Origin: Sedimentibacter acidaminivorans
GTDB lineage: Bacteria; Bacillota; Clostridia; Tissierellales; Sedimentibacteraceae
Direction: 5' to 3'
Assembly (NCBI RefSeq): GCF_017873955.1
Contig: NZ_JAGGKS010000003.1
Coordinates: 124,001 to 188,000 of the forward strand
DNA: 64,000 nt
Position numbers and translations under genes: made by a program. Below the pieces are notes generated by a model, which worked only from the letters and a program-made list of their open reading frames with translations, was not told where the DNA came from and searched no databases. Numbering within the stretch: the first letter of the stretch is position 1; every line of letters starts with the position of its first letter. Shown here piece by piece: positions 1 to 7,974 of this stretch.

Positions 1-115
1 GTCACCATATTATTATATTACAAAAATACAAATATAACAATAAAAATATTATTATTATGTTATATTTTATAATATTAGTAATATATTACTTGAAAAACAA
101 ATTATAATTTCATAT

Positions 116-149
116 AAAAAAGGATAGATAAAAATATCTGTCCTTTTTT
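116..149 (-). terminator. Rho-independent terminator after the rpiR-type gene
   Basis: A 15-bp stem (one G-T wobble) with a 4-base loop lies just downstream of the stop codon of the regulator gene. A-rich and T-rich arms flank it on both strands, so it could work in both directions. Bases 1-115 before it are AT-rich and show no gene or clear signal. Confidence 0.75.
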
Positions 150-168
150 AACAATTATATATTGTTTA

Positions 169-1041
169 TTACAAATTATCACTTTGGTAGATACTATGAC
201 TATCCCACAATTCTTCTAACCTATCGTAATACTGAAGAATATCATCCTTTTCCTGCATACCTATATTTACAATTAAGCTGTTTAACATACACATAGGTAC
301 AACTAGAGAATCAATGAATGATACAATATTACTTTTTGCTAAAAGTGAAACATCTGATAACGAGTGGAAAGGTGATGCTTCAGTATCTGTAATTGCTATA
401 ACCTTAGCCTTATGTTCTTTTACAAATTTAGTGGCTTCTATTGTGTTGTTTGAATACCTTGGGAAACTAATAACAATCAAAACGTCAGTTTCCTTAACTC
501 TAATAATTTCTTCATACAAAGAGTTTACTCCGCTGTTATTCAAAACTTTAACATTATCTAGTATTACATCCAAGTAAAAACCAAGATAATTAGCTAGAGT
601 TGAAGAAGTTCTAAGTCCAAGTATATAAACTTTATTTGCATTTAAAATTGCTTCTGTAGCTTTATCAAGAGCATCAGTATCAATATTTTCTAAAAGATAA
701 CGCATACTGTTAATTTCATTACGTATAATTCTTTTATGCAACATATCAGTATCTTCTGATGCATCTTCATCTAAACCGATACGCTGAACTGTAGTTAATT
801 TATTTTTTATCAATACTTGCAGTGACTTTTGCAGTTCAGGAAATCCAGAAAACCCTATAGAACTTGCAAATCTAACAACTGTAGATTCACTAACATCAAC
901 AGTTTCCCCAATTTTAGCTGCAGTCATAAAAGCCGCCTTATCATAATGTTCTATTATGAACTGAGCTATCTGTTTTTGACCTTTACTAAATTTGTAATAG
1001 TTACTTTTTATAAGATTAATAAGATCAGCATTATTTTTCAT
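169..1041 (-). CDS. MurR/RpiR family transcriptional regulator (HTH plus SIS domain)
   Basis: A 290-residue protein. Residues 1-77 form the RpiR-type helix-turn-helix (motif VSESTVVRFASSIGFSGFPELQ near residue 50, quoted in part) and about 125-260 form a SIS sugar-isomerase fold that usually binds a phosphosugar or related effector. The ATG follows the gamma subunit gene of the oxidoreductase by 7 bp, and its GAGG ribosome site overlaps the end of that gene, so it is the last gene of the operon. By position it probably controls that operon; tandem operator-like repeats at the operon promoter (3824-3869) fit this. The effector cannot be read from the sequence. The family call is firm and the target is inferred. 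Confidence 0.9.
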   Translation of the reverse strand: MKNNADLINLIKSNYYKFSKGQKQIAQFIIEHYDKAAFMTAAKIGETVDVSESTVVRFASSIGFSGFPELQKSLQVLIKNKLTTVQRIGLDEDASEDTDMLHKRIIRNEINSMRYLLENIDTDALDKATEAILNANKVYILGLRTSSTLANYLGFYLDVILDNVKVLNNSGVNSLYEEIIRVKETDVLIVISFPRYSNNTIEATKFVKEHKAKVIAITDTEASPFHSLSDVSLLAKSNIVSFIDSLVVPMCMLNSLIVNIGMQEKDDILQYYDRLEELWDSHSIYQSDNL

Positions 1042-1048
1042 TAAATTA

Positions 1049-1588
1049 TCATCCTCGAATAAGTTTTATACCCTCTTCGAAAGCTCTGATGTTTTTTTCA
1101 ACAGTTACTGGTGGAACTCTATTAGAAATTGAGCTTTTTAATGTTTCAATATTTATTACACCTTCACCCATAATTGCATATAAAACTCCTACTGAAACAA
1201 TATTGGCAACCATATGAGTACCAATTTTATCTATTGCTGTACTTAATATAGGAAGTTTATAAACTTTGTAAGGAACGTCTTCTTTAACATCAACACTTTC
1301 ATCTACAACTAGTATACCATCTTTATCTAAAGATGCAATATATTTATCATAAGATTTTTGTGTTAACGACAATAAAATATCATTTTTTACAACTTTTGGA
1401 TACTTAATTTCATCTTTGCTAATGATAACTTCTGCTTTACTAGCTCCGCCTCTTGCTTCTGGACCATAAGATTGTGTTTGAATTGCATTTAAACCATCTT
1501 CCAATGCAGCATCAGCAAATATTATTGCAGCAAGGATTACACCTTGACCACCTGAACCGCTTAATCTCATTTCTATTCTTTGAAACAT
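1049..1588 (-). CDS. 2-oxoacid:ferredoxin oxidoreductase, gamma subunit
   Basis: A 179-residue pyruvate/ketoisovalerate oxidoreductase catalytic-domain protein. The N-terminal GSGGQGVILAA is the family hallmark, followed by a region with GPEARGG. The start is placed at the ATG at 1588 because AGGAG sits 8 bases before it; an upstream ATG at 1621 lies inside the preceding beta gene and has no ribosome site. It completes a four-subunit enzyme (delta-alpha-beta-gamma) that oxidatively decarboxylates a 2-oxoacid to its acyl-CoA while reducing ferredoxin. Substrate (2-oxoglutarate, ketoisovalerate or other branched 2-oxoacids) is not decidable from motifs. Confidence 0.92.
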   Translation of the reverse strand: MFQRIEMRLSGSGGQGVILAAIIFADAALEDGLNAIQTQSYGPEARGGASKAEVIISKDEIKYPKVVKNDILLSLTQKSYDKYIASLDKDGILVVDESVDVKEDVPYKVYKLPILSTAIDKIGTHMVANIVSVGVLYAIMGEGVINIETLKSSISNRVPPVTVEKNIRAFEEGIKLIRG

Positions 1589-1601
1589 AATAAATTCTCC
1601 T

Positions 1602-2417
1602 CTACTTTTGAAATTTATCAATAACTACTTTATAGTTCTCAGTGTACTCAGGTTTAGGATTATTGTACATCTCACCTATTATTATTTTATTTTCGCCCAT
1701 TTCAGGTTTCTTATCTACAACTTTTTTATCGATGCAATTATCTTTTAAGAATTCGTGCATTTTAACAGCATCGCCCTTTTTATTTTTTCTTCCATAGTAA
1801 GTTGGACATAAGCTTAATCCTTCAACAAATGAGAACCCTTTGTTACTAATAGCATTAACTACAAGTTTTTCCATTGCTTGAGCATGATATGCAGTACCTC
1901 TTGCTACATATGTTGCACCTGCACCTTGAACAAGATTACATAGATCAAAAGTTGAATCGGTATTTCCATAAGGAGCTGTTGTACCAAAATCTCCTGTTGG
2001 AGTTGTTGGGGAATATTGTCCACCTGTCATACCATATATGTTGTTATTAAAACAAATTGTTGTTATATCTATATTTCTTCTAGCAGCGTGAATTAAATGG
2101 TTACCTCCAATTGCTGAAGCATCTCCATCACCTGTTATAACTATTACATGTAAATTGGGATTTGCATGTTTAATTCCTGTTGCAAAAGCAAGAGCTCTAC
2201 CATGAGTTGTATGAAGAGTGTTAAAATCTAAATATCCTGGTGCTCTTGATGAACAACCTATACCAGATACAATACATACTTCATCTTTATTAAGTCCAAG
2301 CTTATCAATTGCTCTAACTACTGTATTTAACAAGGTACCATGACCACATCCAGGACACCATATATGAGGCAACTTGTCTGTTCTATAATACTTTTCTGTC
2401 ATTTCGCTAAAATTCAT
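1602..2417 (-). CDS. 2-oxoacid:ferredoxin oxidoreductase, beta subunit (TPP-binding)
   Basis: 271 residues. The N-terminal HIWCPGCGHG and the GDGDASAIGGNH motif near residue 97, followed by NNNIYGMTGGQ, are the thiamine pyrophosphate and magnesium binding signature of beta subunits of this family. It carries out the decarboxylation step. A GGAGG site lies 9 bases before the ATG. The gene follows the alpha subunit by 2 bp, and its end contains the ribosome site for the gamma subunit, so translation is probably coupled. KorB and VorA/C-type proteins both fit. Confidence 0.93.
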   Translation of the reverse strand: MNFSEMTEKYYRTDKLPHIWCPGCGHGTLLNTVVRAIDKLGLNKDEVCIVSGIGCSSRAPGYLDFNTLHTTHGRALAFATGIKHANPNLHVIVITGDGDASAIGGNHLIHAARRNIDITTICFNNNIYGMTGGQYSPTTPTGDFGTTAPYGNTDSTFDLCNLVQGAGATYVARGTAYHAQAMEKLVVNAISNKGFSFVEGLSLCPTYYGRKNKKGDAVKMHEFLKDNCIDKKVVDKKPEMGENKIIIGEMYNNPKPEYTENYKVVIDKFQK

Positions 2418-2419
2418 AA

Positions 2420-3559
2420 TTATTTACCTCCATTTACTGCTTCAATAATTTCATTAGGAGTTATAAGCTCTCCAGTAACCTTGTTAATCTTTTTAACAGG
2501 ACACTTTTTACCAGCTATTCTATCTACCTCATAGAAATATTGACCGAGATTCATTTCTGCAACATAAATTTCTTTTGCTTGTTCTGCAACCTTATCAATT
2601 TGTTTTTCAAGCATTGGCCATATAGTTATTGGTCTAAATAAACCAACTTTTTTACCTGATTTACGTAATTCATCTATTGCAGTTTTAGCAGATCTTGAAA
2701 CTCCACCAAAAGCAATAATAACAACTTCAGCGTCTTCCATTTCATATTCTTCGAAATATGCCATGTCATCTACATTTTTTTCAACTTTATTTACTAAACG
2801 AGTTATAAGCTCTCCAGAAATTTTATTATTATTTGTTGGAAAACCAGTTTCATCATGAGTTAATCCTGTAACATGATATCTGTATCCTTCACCAAATGAC
2901 GCCATAGGTGGTATCATATCTTCATCTGCCTTATATGCTAAATATTCATCTGGTTTGCATGTTGGTTTTTTTCTATCTATTATTTCAATTTCAGAAGGAT
3001 CTTTATAAGTTAATTTTTCTCTCATATGTCCAACTGTTTCATCCATTAACATTATAACAGGTGTACGATATTTTTCAGCTAAGTTAAATGCTTTTATTGT
3101 ATATTCGTATGTCTCTTGCACTGAATTAGGTGTCAAAGCTATGATTGGATGATCTCCATGTGTTCCCCACTTTGCTTGCATAACTTCTCCTTGTGCTGGA
3201 GATGTAGGGAGCCCTGTGCTTGGACCACCTCTTTGTACATTAACTATAACACATGGTATTTCTGCTATAGATGCATATCCAAGATTCTCTTGCATTAAAG
3301 AAAATCCAGGTCCACTTGTAGCTGTCATTGATTTTAATCCAGCTAATGAACCACCAATTATAGCAGCCATACTAGCTATTTCATCTTCCATTTGAATAAA
3401 TTTACCACCAACTTGAGGAAGTTTTTGTGCAGATATTTCTGCAACCTCAGTTGAAGGTGTTATAGGATATCCAGCAAAGAATTTCATGCCTGCTGCCAAA
3501 GCACCTTCAACACAAGCTTCATTACCTTGGATTAATTTATAATTCTTCTCATTACTCAT
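2420..3559 (-). CDS. 2-oxoacid:ferredoxin oxidoreductase, alpha subunit
   Basis: 379 residues. Residues 1-200 contain the pyrimidine-binding domain (GYPITPSTEVAE, MEDEIASMAAIIG, TATSGPGFSLMQEN) and about 270-370 the C-terminal transketolase-like domain (IAFGGVSRSAKTAI, GLFRPITIWPM). The length and motifs match KorA/VorB proteins of the four-subunit type. It starts within the last codons of the ferredoxin subunit gene, 8 bp overlap, with AGGAGG 8 bases upstream. The neighbouring genes supply the other subunits. Fermentation of amino acids to acyl-CoA and reduced ferredoxin is a likely role, by inference. Confidence 0.93.
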   Translation of the reverse strand: MSNEKNYKLIQGNEACVEGALAAGMKFFAGYPITPSTEVAEISAQKLPQVGGKFIQMEDEIASMAAIIGGSLAGLKSMTATSGPGFSLMQENLGYASIAEIPCVIVNVQRGGPSTGLPTSPAQGEVMQAKWGTHGDHPIIALTPNSVQETYEYTIKAFNLAEKYRTPVIMLMDETVGHMREKLTYKDPSEIEIIDRKKPTCKPDEYLAYKADEDMIPPMASFGEGYRYHVTGLTHDETGFPTNNNKISGELITRLVNKVEKNVDDMAYFEEYEMEDAEVVIIAFGGVSRSAKTAIDELRKSGKKVGLFRPITIWPMLEKQIDKVAEQAKEIYVAEMNLGQYFYEVDRIAGKKCPVKKINKVTGELITPNEIIEAVNGGK

Positions 3560-3761
3560 CTTTGTTACCTCCTACTAAGTAAATTGCGTTATCTGGACAT
3601 CTAAGTTCACACATTCCGCAATTTATACAATCATCTGGACGTGCAATTACGCACTTATCATTTTTTAATTCAAGGACTTTTTTAGGACAAAATGCAATAC
3701 ATATGTTACATCCCTTGCAACTTTCCACGTTCAGAACAAGACTTTTTTTATTTTTAGCCAT
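3552..3761 (-). CDS. 2-oxoacid:ferredoxin oxidoreductase, delta subunit (2[4Fe-4S] ferredoxin)
   Basis: A 69-residue ferredoxin with two complete CxxCxxCxxxC clusters: CKGCNICIAFCPKK near residue 15 and CINCGMCELRCPDN near 45. It passes electrons from the thiamine centre to soluble ferredoxin. It is the first gene of the operon, with a strong GGAGGG ribosome site and a sigma-A type promoter about 45 bp upstream (3802-3829). Confidence 0.93.
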   Translation of the reverse strand: MAKNKKSLVLNVESCKGCNICIAFCPKKVLELKNDKCVIARPDDCINCGMCELRCPDNAIYLVGGNKDE

Positions 3762-3801
3762 TTAAAACCCTCCAAAAATTTTTGATTCTTTTTACATAAC
3801 C

Positions 3802-3829
3802 ATCATAACACATTTTATTATTTTTGCAA
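3802..3829 (-). promoter_or_regulatory. Sigma-A type promoter of the oxidoreductase operon
   Basis: On the minus strand TTGCAA (3824-3829) and TATGAT (3802-3807) are separated by 16 bp. The -35 box lies inside the proximal of two 17-bp direct repeats, as expected for a repressor operator. Confidence 0.6.
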
Positions 3830-3869
3830 GAATAATTTCAAAAAAAATAAAATTGCAAGAATAATTTCA
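3824..3869 (-). promoter_or_regulatory. Tandem 17-bp operator-like repeats
   Basis: The same 17 bases (plus strand TTGCAAGAATAATTTCA) occur at 3824-3840 and 3853-3869, 29 bp apart. Each is a loose inverted repeat of the type TTGMAA-N6-TTTCAA. The proximal copy covers the -35 box. A binding site for the RpiR-type regulator encoded at the end of the operon is the obvious guess. Confidence 0.5.
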
Positions 3870-3920
3870 TTGCATGCAAATTGCGACAAACTTCAACGAC
3901 GAAAATCGTTTATCATAACA

Positions 3921-3979
3921 ATTAAGTATAAAAAATGCATGACTGAAATCTTGTCAATCATGCATTTTTTATACTTAAT
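3921..3979 (-). terminator. Terminator: perfect 22-bp inverted repeat with 15-base loop
   Basis: Bases 3921-3942 and 3958-3979 are exact reverse complements. The stem contains runs of A and T that give a U-tract on either strand. It lies 13 bp past the stop codon of the methyltransferase gene and before the oxidoreductase promoter, so it separates two transcription units. Confidence 0.7.
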
Positions 3980-3992
3980 TTACCATTGAAAT

Positions 3993-4574
3993 TTACTGTT
4001 TTTCTGTCTTTTCTATAATAAATAATTCTGGTGGTGCATTATCCTTATTTATTATTTTCATATGAATAACGTTGTATTCTTTTTTACTTAAATCTTTTAA
4101 GAATTGCTTAATTTCTTTGATTTCCTTGCCCGTATCATGAGAAATGTATGTTGTTATATATACCCTACCATTTTCTTTTAATAAGAAAAGTAAATTTTTT
4201 AAAGCATTAACAGTAACATCTGGTTGTGTTGTTACTTCTTTATCTGAAAACGGAAGATAACCTAGATTAAATAATGCAGCATCTATTTTTTCAGACATAT
4301 ATTTATTAATCAACTCATGAGAATCTTTTATAATTTCATAATTTTTAAAGTTTGAATTTGTTTCTAAGAGTGTTGTGGTTCGTTCAATAGCTTGATCTTG
4401 AATATCAAATGCAAACACCTTACCCGATTCACCTGCAACTTTACTGAGAAATAATGCATCAAATCCATTTCCACAAGTAGCATCTACAAAACGAAGTTCA
4501 CTTTTATCTTCATAGCTCTGTCTTATAAGCATATGTACAAAGTCAACAACTTTACCATATTTTATATTATTCAT
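3993..4574 (-). CDS. mnmM: SAM-dependent methyltransferase of the YtqB/MnmM family
   Basis: 193 residues with a class I methyltransferase fold: motif I FVDATCGNGFDALFLSK near residue 30, followed by the acidic loop VFAFDIQDQAIE and FNLGYLPFSDK near 100. This matches the YtqB family, whose Bacillus member methylates the nm5U34 wobble base of tRNA (MnmM). It overlaps the upstream pseudouridine synthase gene by 8 bp, so the two are co-transcribed RNA-modification genes. Older annotation calls the family a putative rRNA methylase. Confidence 0.8.
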   Translation of the reverse strand: MNNIKYGKVVDFVHMLIRQSYEDKSELRFVDATCGNGFDALFLSKVAGESGKVFAFDIQDQAIERTTTLLETNSNFKNYEIIKDSHELINKYMSEKIDAALFNLGYLPFSDKEVTTQPDVTVNALKNLLFLLKENGRVYITTYISHDTGKEIKEIKQFLKDLSKKEYNVIHMKIINKDNAPPELFIIEKTEKQ

Positions 4575-5295
4575 ACCTTACCTCCGAATTTTTTAAAAAA
4601 TTAATTTCTTTATCACTTAAAAAAGACCATTCACCAAGATTTAAAGAGTCTAGTGTTATCATACCAAAAGAAATTCTTTTTAATTTTATAACTGGGTATC
4701 CCACTGATTCAAACATTTTTCTTACTTGTCTATTTTTACCTTCATGTATACTAATTTGAACTATGGATGATGTTTTTGCTTTGCTCATTAAAGTTACTTT
4801 AGCTAGGGCTGTTTTATAATCGTCAATAATTACTCCCGTCTTTAAGTTTTCAATTGAATTTAAATTTATTAAACCTTCAACTTCTGCTATGTATGTTTTG
4901 TAAATATGATATTTAGGATGCAAAAGCTTATTTGCTAAATCACCATCATTAGTAAGTAATAATAAACCTGATGTATCATAATCTAGCCTTCCTATTGGAT
5001 AGATTCTTTCTTTAATATCAACTAAGTCAATCACACACTTTCTACCAAATTGATCCTTTACAGTAGTAACATATCCTTCAGGCTTATAAAGTTTTATATA
5101 TATATTCCTTTTTTCTTTGTGAATTATTTTGTTGTTTACTTTTATAACATCATTTTCTGTATCTACCTTTATTCCTAACTCAGTTACTACAGCATTATTT
5201 ACCATTACATTTCCATTAATAATAAGCTCTTCAGCTTTTCTCCTAGACGTTACGCCACAGCTCGCTATATATTTTTGTAGTCGTTCTGTTTTCAT
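4567..5295 (-). CDS. rluB: Ribosomal large-subunit pseudouridine synthase, RsuA/RluB family
   Basis: 242 residues. An N-terminal S4 RNA-binding domain (residues 3-60, RLQKYIASCGVTSRRKAEEL) is followed by the synthase domain with the catalytic aspartate in GRLDYDTSGLLLLTNDGDLA near residue 103, and NRQVRKMFESVGYPV near 190. It isomerises a uridine in 23S rRNA. The position beside dacB, the gerW homologue and scpAB is the common clostridial order. RsuA versus RluB cannot be separated strictly by sequence, but this location is typical for rluB. Confidence 0.9.
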   Translation of the reverse strand: MKTERLQKYIASCGVTSRRKAEELIINGNVMVNNAVVTELGIKVDTENDVIKVNNKIIHKEKRNIYIKLYKPEGYVTTVKDQFGRKCVIDLVDIKERIYPIGRLDYDTSGLLLLTNDGDLANKLLHPKYHIYKTYIAEVEGLINLNSIENLKTGVIIDDYKTALAKVTLMSKAKTSSIVQISIHEGKNRQVRKMFESVGYPVIKLKRISFGMITLDSLNLGEWSFLSDKEINFLKNSEVRYE

Positions 5296-5400
5296 AGATT
5301 TTACCTTTCTTTTTACTTTACATCTATATTATAATATAGATTTTATATTTTGCAAACAATTCATTTCTAATAAGCAACTTCTCCTAGGGAGACTATTAAA

Positions 5401-5443
5401 TAAAAAAGAAAGAATTTATTTGCATTTGCAACAAATCCTTTCT
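5401..5443 (-). terminator. Rho-independent terminator after the dacB-like gene
   Basis: An imperfect stem of about 15 bp (5408-5442) precedes a T-rich run on the minus strand (plus-strand A run 5402-5407). It lies just past the stop of the carboxypeptidase gene and before rluB. Confidence 0.6.
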
Positions 5444-5455
5444 CTAAACTACATT

Positions 5456-6499
5456 TTATTTATTTCCTATAAGATTACCTGTAAATATAATATTATCACC
5501 AAAATAGATATTGTATACACCATATGAAATAGTATCCATTCCATTTAGTATATGGGGAACTGTTATATTAGTTTCAAATCTAATTTTATCTTTTTCCTCA
5601 TTAGTCAACAAATAACTAAAGCTATTTTCTGCAAAAATATGATCACCATTATCTGAATCACAAATGTATTGTCCTTTTTCAATTATATTGTAGCTGTTAT
5701 AATTTTCAAAAGCCCAATCGAACAGCTTATAGCTATCATCAAACCAGTTGTTATCATTAAGTACAACAACAATTATTTCCACTTCATCCTTTTTAGCAGA
5801 AGCAACCAAACATCTGCCAGCTGCCTTAGTATAACCTATTTTTATTCCACTTCCATATTCATACTGAAATACAACTTTATTTTTATTATATAATACGTTA
5901 TTTAAACTATCAGCTTTATAATTTTTCGCAGAAACAATTTCTCTAAATAGATTATTTTTCATTGCATATTTGCTTATTAAAGCTAAGTCATATGCTGTAG
6001 TATAATGATTATTGTCATGTAATCCATTAGGATTAACAAAGTTTGTGTTAAAAGCACCGAGATCCTTTGCTTTATCATTCATCATAGTGATAAATTTATC
6101 CGAATCATTTTTTCCTGCAATATTAGCAAGCGCAAGTGCTGCATCATTACCTGAACGAAGCATTGTACCATATAACAAGTCTAAAATCTTAACTCTTTGT
6201 TTAGGTTTAAGATATAAGCTTGATCCTTCAATGTTTGTGCATGATTCAGGGATCTCAACCTCATTATCTAAATCTTTAATTTTATCTATCGCAAGAATAG
6301 ATGTCATTATCTTTGTTGTACTTGCCATAGGTAACTTTTGATTTGAATTTTTTGAACCTATTATTCTTCCTGAATTTGCATCAATTGCTATATAAGACTC
6401 GGCCCATATCTGAGGAATTGCTTGAGCGAATGTAAATTCTATGTTTATAATGTTTAATAACAATGTAATAATAAGTATTTTAAAAATCTTTTGTTTCAC
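5456..6499 (-). CDS. D-alanyl-D-alanine carboxypeptidase-like protein with altered KTG box
   Basis: 347 residues with a signal peptide (residues 1-26, ending near TFAQA). It has the penicillin-binding fold of DacB/DacF proteins: S60-T-T-K63 carries the nucleophile and general base, and S116-G-N118 is the second motif. The third motif is K220-I-G222 instead of K-T-G (codon ATA where ACA is expected), within an otherwise standard IGYTKAAG context. It should act on peptidoglycan outside the membrane, probably in sporulation, since it follows the gerW/ytfJ homologue with a 20-bp overlap. The altered box may lower or change activity. A sequencing error of one base could also explain it. Confidence 0.88.
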   Translation of the reverse strand: MKQKIFKILIITLLLNIINIEFTFAQAIPQIWAESYIAIDANSGRIIGSKNSNQKLPMASTTKIMTSILAIDKIKDLDNEVEIPESCTNIEGSSLYLKPKQRVKILDLLYGTMLRSGNDAALALANIAGKNDSDKFITMMNDKAKDLGAFNTNFVNPNGLHDNNHYTTAYDLALISKYAMKNNLFREIVSAKNYKADSLNNVLYNKNKVVFQYEYGSGIKIGYTKAAGRCLVASAKKDEVEIIVVVLNDNNWFDDSYKLFDWAFENYNSYNIIEKGQYICDSDNGDHIFAENSFSYLLTNEEKDKIRFETNITVPHILNGMDTISYGVYNIYFGDNIIFTGNLIGNK

Positions 6500-6866
6500 T
6501 ATCTTTTTTCTCCCTTACATCTTTAATAAATGTCATTATGTTTAATATAGATGAAGTTAAATCACCACCTGTCTGACCAGTATTTAAATTAATCGTTTTA
6601 ATATCATCTTGGCTTTCATAAATCAGCAGTTGTGGGTTTAAAGATAAATTAACATATGCAGCACCAGCAAATGGTTTTAAATCTATAGATCTAAACTTTT
6701 TATCTATGTCACTGCCCCCTATTACAAAGTTCATATTTAGTTTAGAGATTGCTAAAAAATTTGAATTATCATAGGATATTTTACTGCTAATTAGTTTTTC
6801 ATTTTCTGTTAAGCTGTTTATATTGTCTAAGGTTGCTTTAATTATATTTTCAATATCTTTTCCCAT
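6480..6866 (-). CDS. ytfJ: GerW/YtfJ family sporulation protein
   Basis: 128 residues, the usual length for the YtfJ (GerW) family: N-terminal helix, then FAGAAYVNLSLNPQLLIY near residue 75, which corresponds to the glycine-rich 'GGG..SINP' segment of the family. Bacillus GerW is needed for proper spore germination. Here the glycine-rich loop is reduced. It lies between a DUF2953-like gene and a D,D-carboxypeptidase, the standard context. GGGG lies 8 bases before the ATG. Confidence 0.75.
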   Translation of the reverse strand: MGKDIENIIKATLDNINSLTENEKLISSKISYDNSNFLAISKLNMNFVIGGSDIDKKFRSIDLKPFAGAAYVNLSLNPQLLIYESQDDIKTINLNTGQTGGDLTSSILNIMTFIKDVREKKDSETKDF

Positions 6867-7009
6867 TTATAAAACCCCATTTCATTTTCATTGTATAACT
6901 ACAATTTTTGATATTATATAAACATTATGCCCCAAAAAATGATAATTATAACAATAAAAAATGAAAGCATACAAATATATGATTCCATTTTTTTATAATT
7001 ATTTAATAC

Positions 7010-7393
7010 TCACCCATTTAGGAAAGATTTTTTTAACAAAATGTTTACTATATAAAACTCTAAAGCAATAGAAAAATCATTTTCAAAATTCTCTGGAAAA
7101 AAAGAAATGTTTTTTATTATAAAAATTTTTAAATACCTACGATATTTATACAAATGTTTAAATTTTATCATATTTTTTTCTTTTGTTTTATCTTCTTTTA
7201 TATCTAGCAATATTTTCGCAACATTAATATAGTATATTTTTTTGTTTATTTTAAATTTATGTTTAAATAATTTTACTATTATATAGATGTTAATAAATCC
7301 TTTGGTAAAATTAATTTTACAAAAAAACCATATATTTAAATATATAAAAAATATAATAGATGTTATAATTATTATAATAGTATAAATTTTCAT
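7010..7393 (-). CDS. Short DUF2953-like membrane protein
   Basis: 127 residues with one N-terminal membrane helix (residues 3-26) and a basic remainder. In related genomes a DUF2953 protein (YtfI) occupies this slot between scpB and ytfJ; this one is shorter than is usual (about 200 residues) and is called mainly by position. There is no recognisable ribosome site before the ATG, and a hairpin (7406-7434) separates it from scpB. It may be weakly expressed or decaying. Confidence 0.5.
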   Translation of the reverse strand: MKIYTIIIIITSIIFFIYLNIWFFCKINFTKGFINIYIIVKLFKHKFKINKKIYYINVAKILLDIKEDKTKEKNMIKFKHLYKYRRYLKIFIIKNISFFPENFENDFSIALEFYIVNILLKKSFLNG

Positions 7394-7405
7394 ATTTATT
7401 AAAAT

Positions 7406-7434
7406 AAAAGCAACATATAAACTATGTTACTTTT
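7406..7434 (-). terminator. Hairpin overlapping the scpB stop codon
   Basis: A 12-bp stem (one wobble) with a 5-base loop is followed on the minus strand by ATTTTAAT. It could end or attenuate transcription before the DUF2953-like gene. The T-tract is weak. Confidence 0.4.
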
Positions 7435-7961
7435 TTCTCCTCATCTGTTTCTAAAATTAATACCGGCAAATCATCAAGGCAAATTAATCCAAAATGTTTA
7501 AGGAATTCATCAGTTGTTGCATAGAGTGTAGGTTTTCCAGGCTTATCTAATTTCCCAACCTCTTTTATTAAATTTTTATCTACAAGGCCTTTAATTACAT
7601 TAGAACACTTTACCCCTCTTATTAACTCAATTTCAACCTTTGTTACAGGCTGTTTATATGCTATTATTGATAGTGTTTCCATAGCTGCATTCGATAAGCT
7701 TTTATTTACAGAGGTTTGAAGTAAATTCTGTATGAATTCAAAATTATCTTTTTTTGTAGTTATTTGATAAGAATTTCCAAATTTCTGTATTATAAGTCCC
7801 CTGTTAGGATTGTCAGTATATTCTATTATCATATCATCTAGTGTTTGATTTAAAACAAAAGTTTTAATATTCAAAATTTTAGATATTTCATTAATATTTA
7901 AAGGTTCCCCCCATGCAAACAGCAAGCTCTCAATTATACTTTTCAAGTTATTATTGTTCAA
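7422..7961 (-). CDS. scpB: Segregation and condensation protein B
   Basis: 179 residues with the two winged-helix domains of ScpB (SIIESLLFAWGEPLNINEI at the N-terminus; ALSIIAYKQPVT-like METLSIIAYKQPVTKVEIE near residue 90; KPTLYATT near 145). It forms the SMC-ScpA-ScpB condensin that organises and separates chromosomes. The start is TTG, with AGGAAGG 8 bases upstream. It follows scpA by 13 bp. Confidence 0.95.
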   Translation of the reverse strand: MNNNNLKSIIESLLFAWGEPLNINEISKILNIKTFVLNQTLDDMIIEYTDNPNRGLIIQKFGNSYQITTKKDNFEFIQNLLQTSVNKSLSNAAMETLSIIAYKQPVTKVEIELIRGVKCSNVIKGLVDKNLIKEVGKLDKPGKPTLYATTDEFLKHFGLICLDDLPVLILETDEEKKVT

Positions 7962-7974
7962 TTTACATACCTTC

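Noticed and set aside
314-577. Plus-strand open frame inside the rpiR-type gene
   Set aside because: Shadow of the minus-strand coding sequence; no ribosome site and no domain. The same applies to the other plus-strand frames opposite minus-strand genes.
1049-3761. Naming the oxidoreductase as 2-oxoglutarate- or ketoisovalerate-specific
   Set aside because: Subunit order and motifs fit both KorDABC and Vor-type enzymes; no residue visible here decides it.
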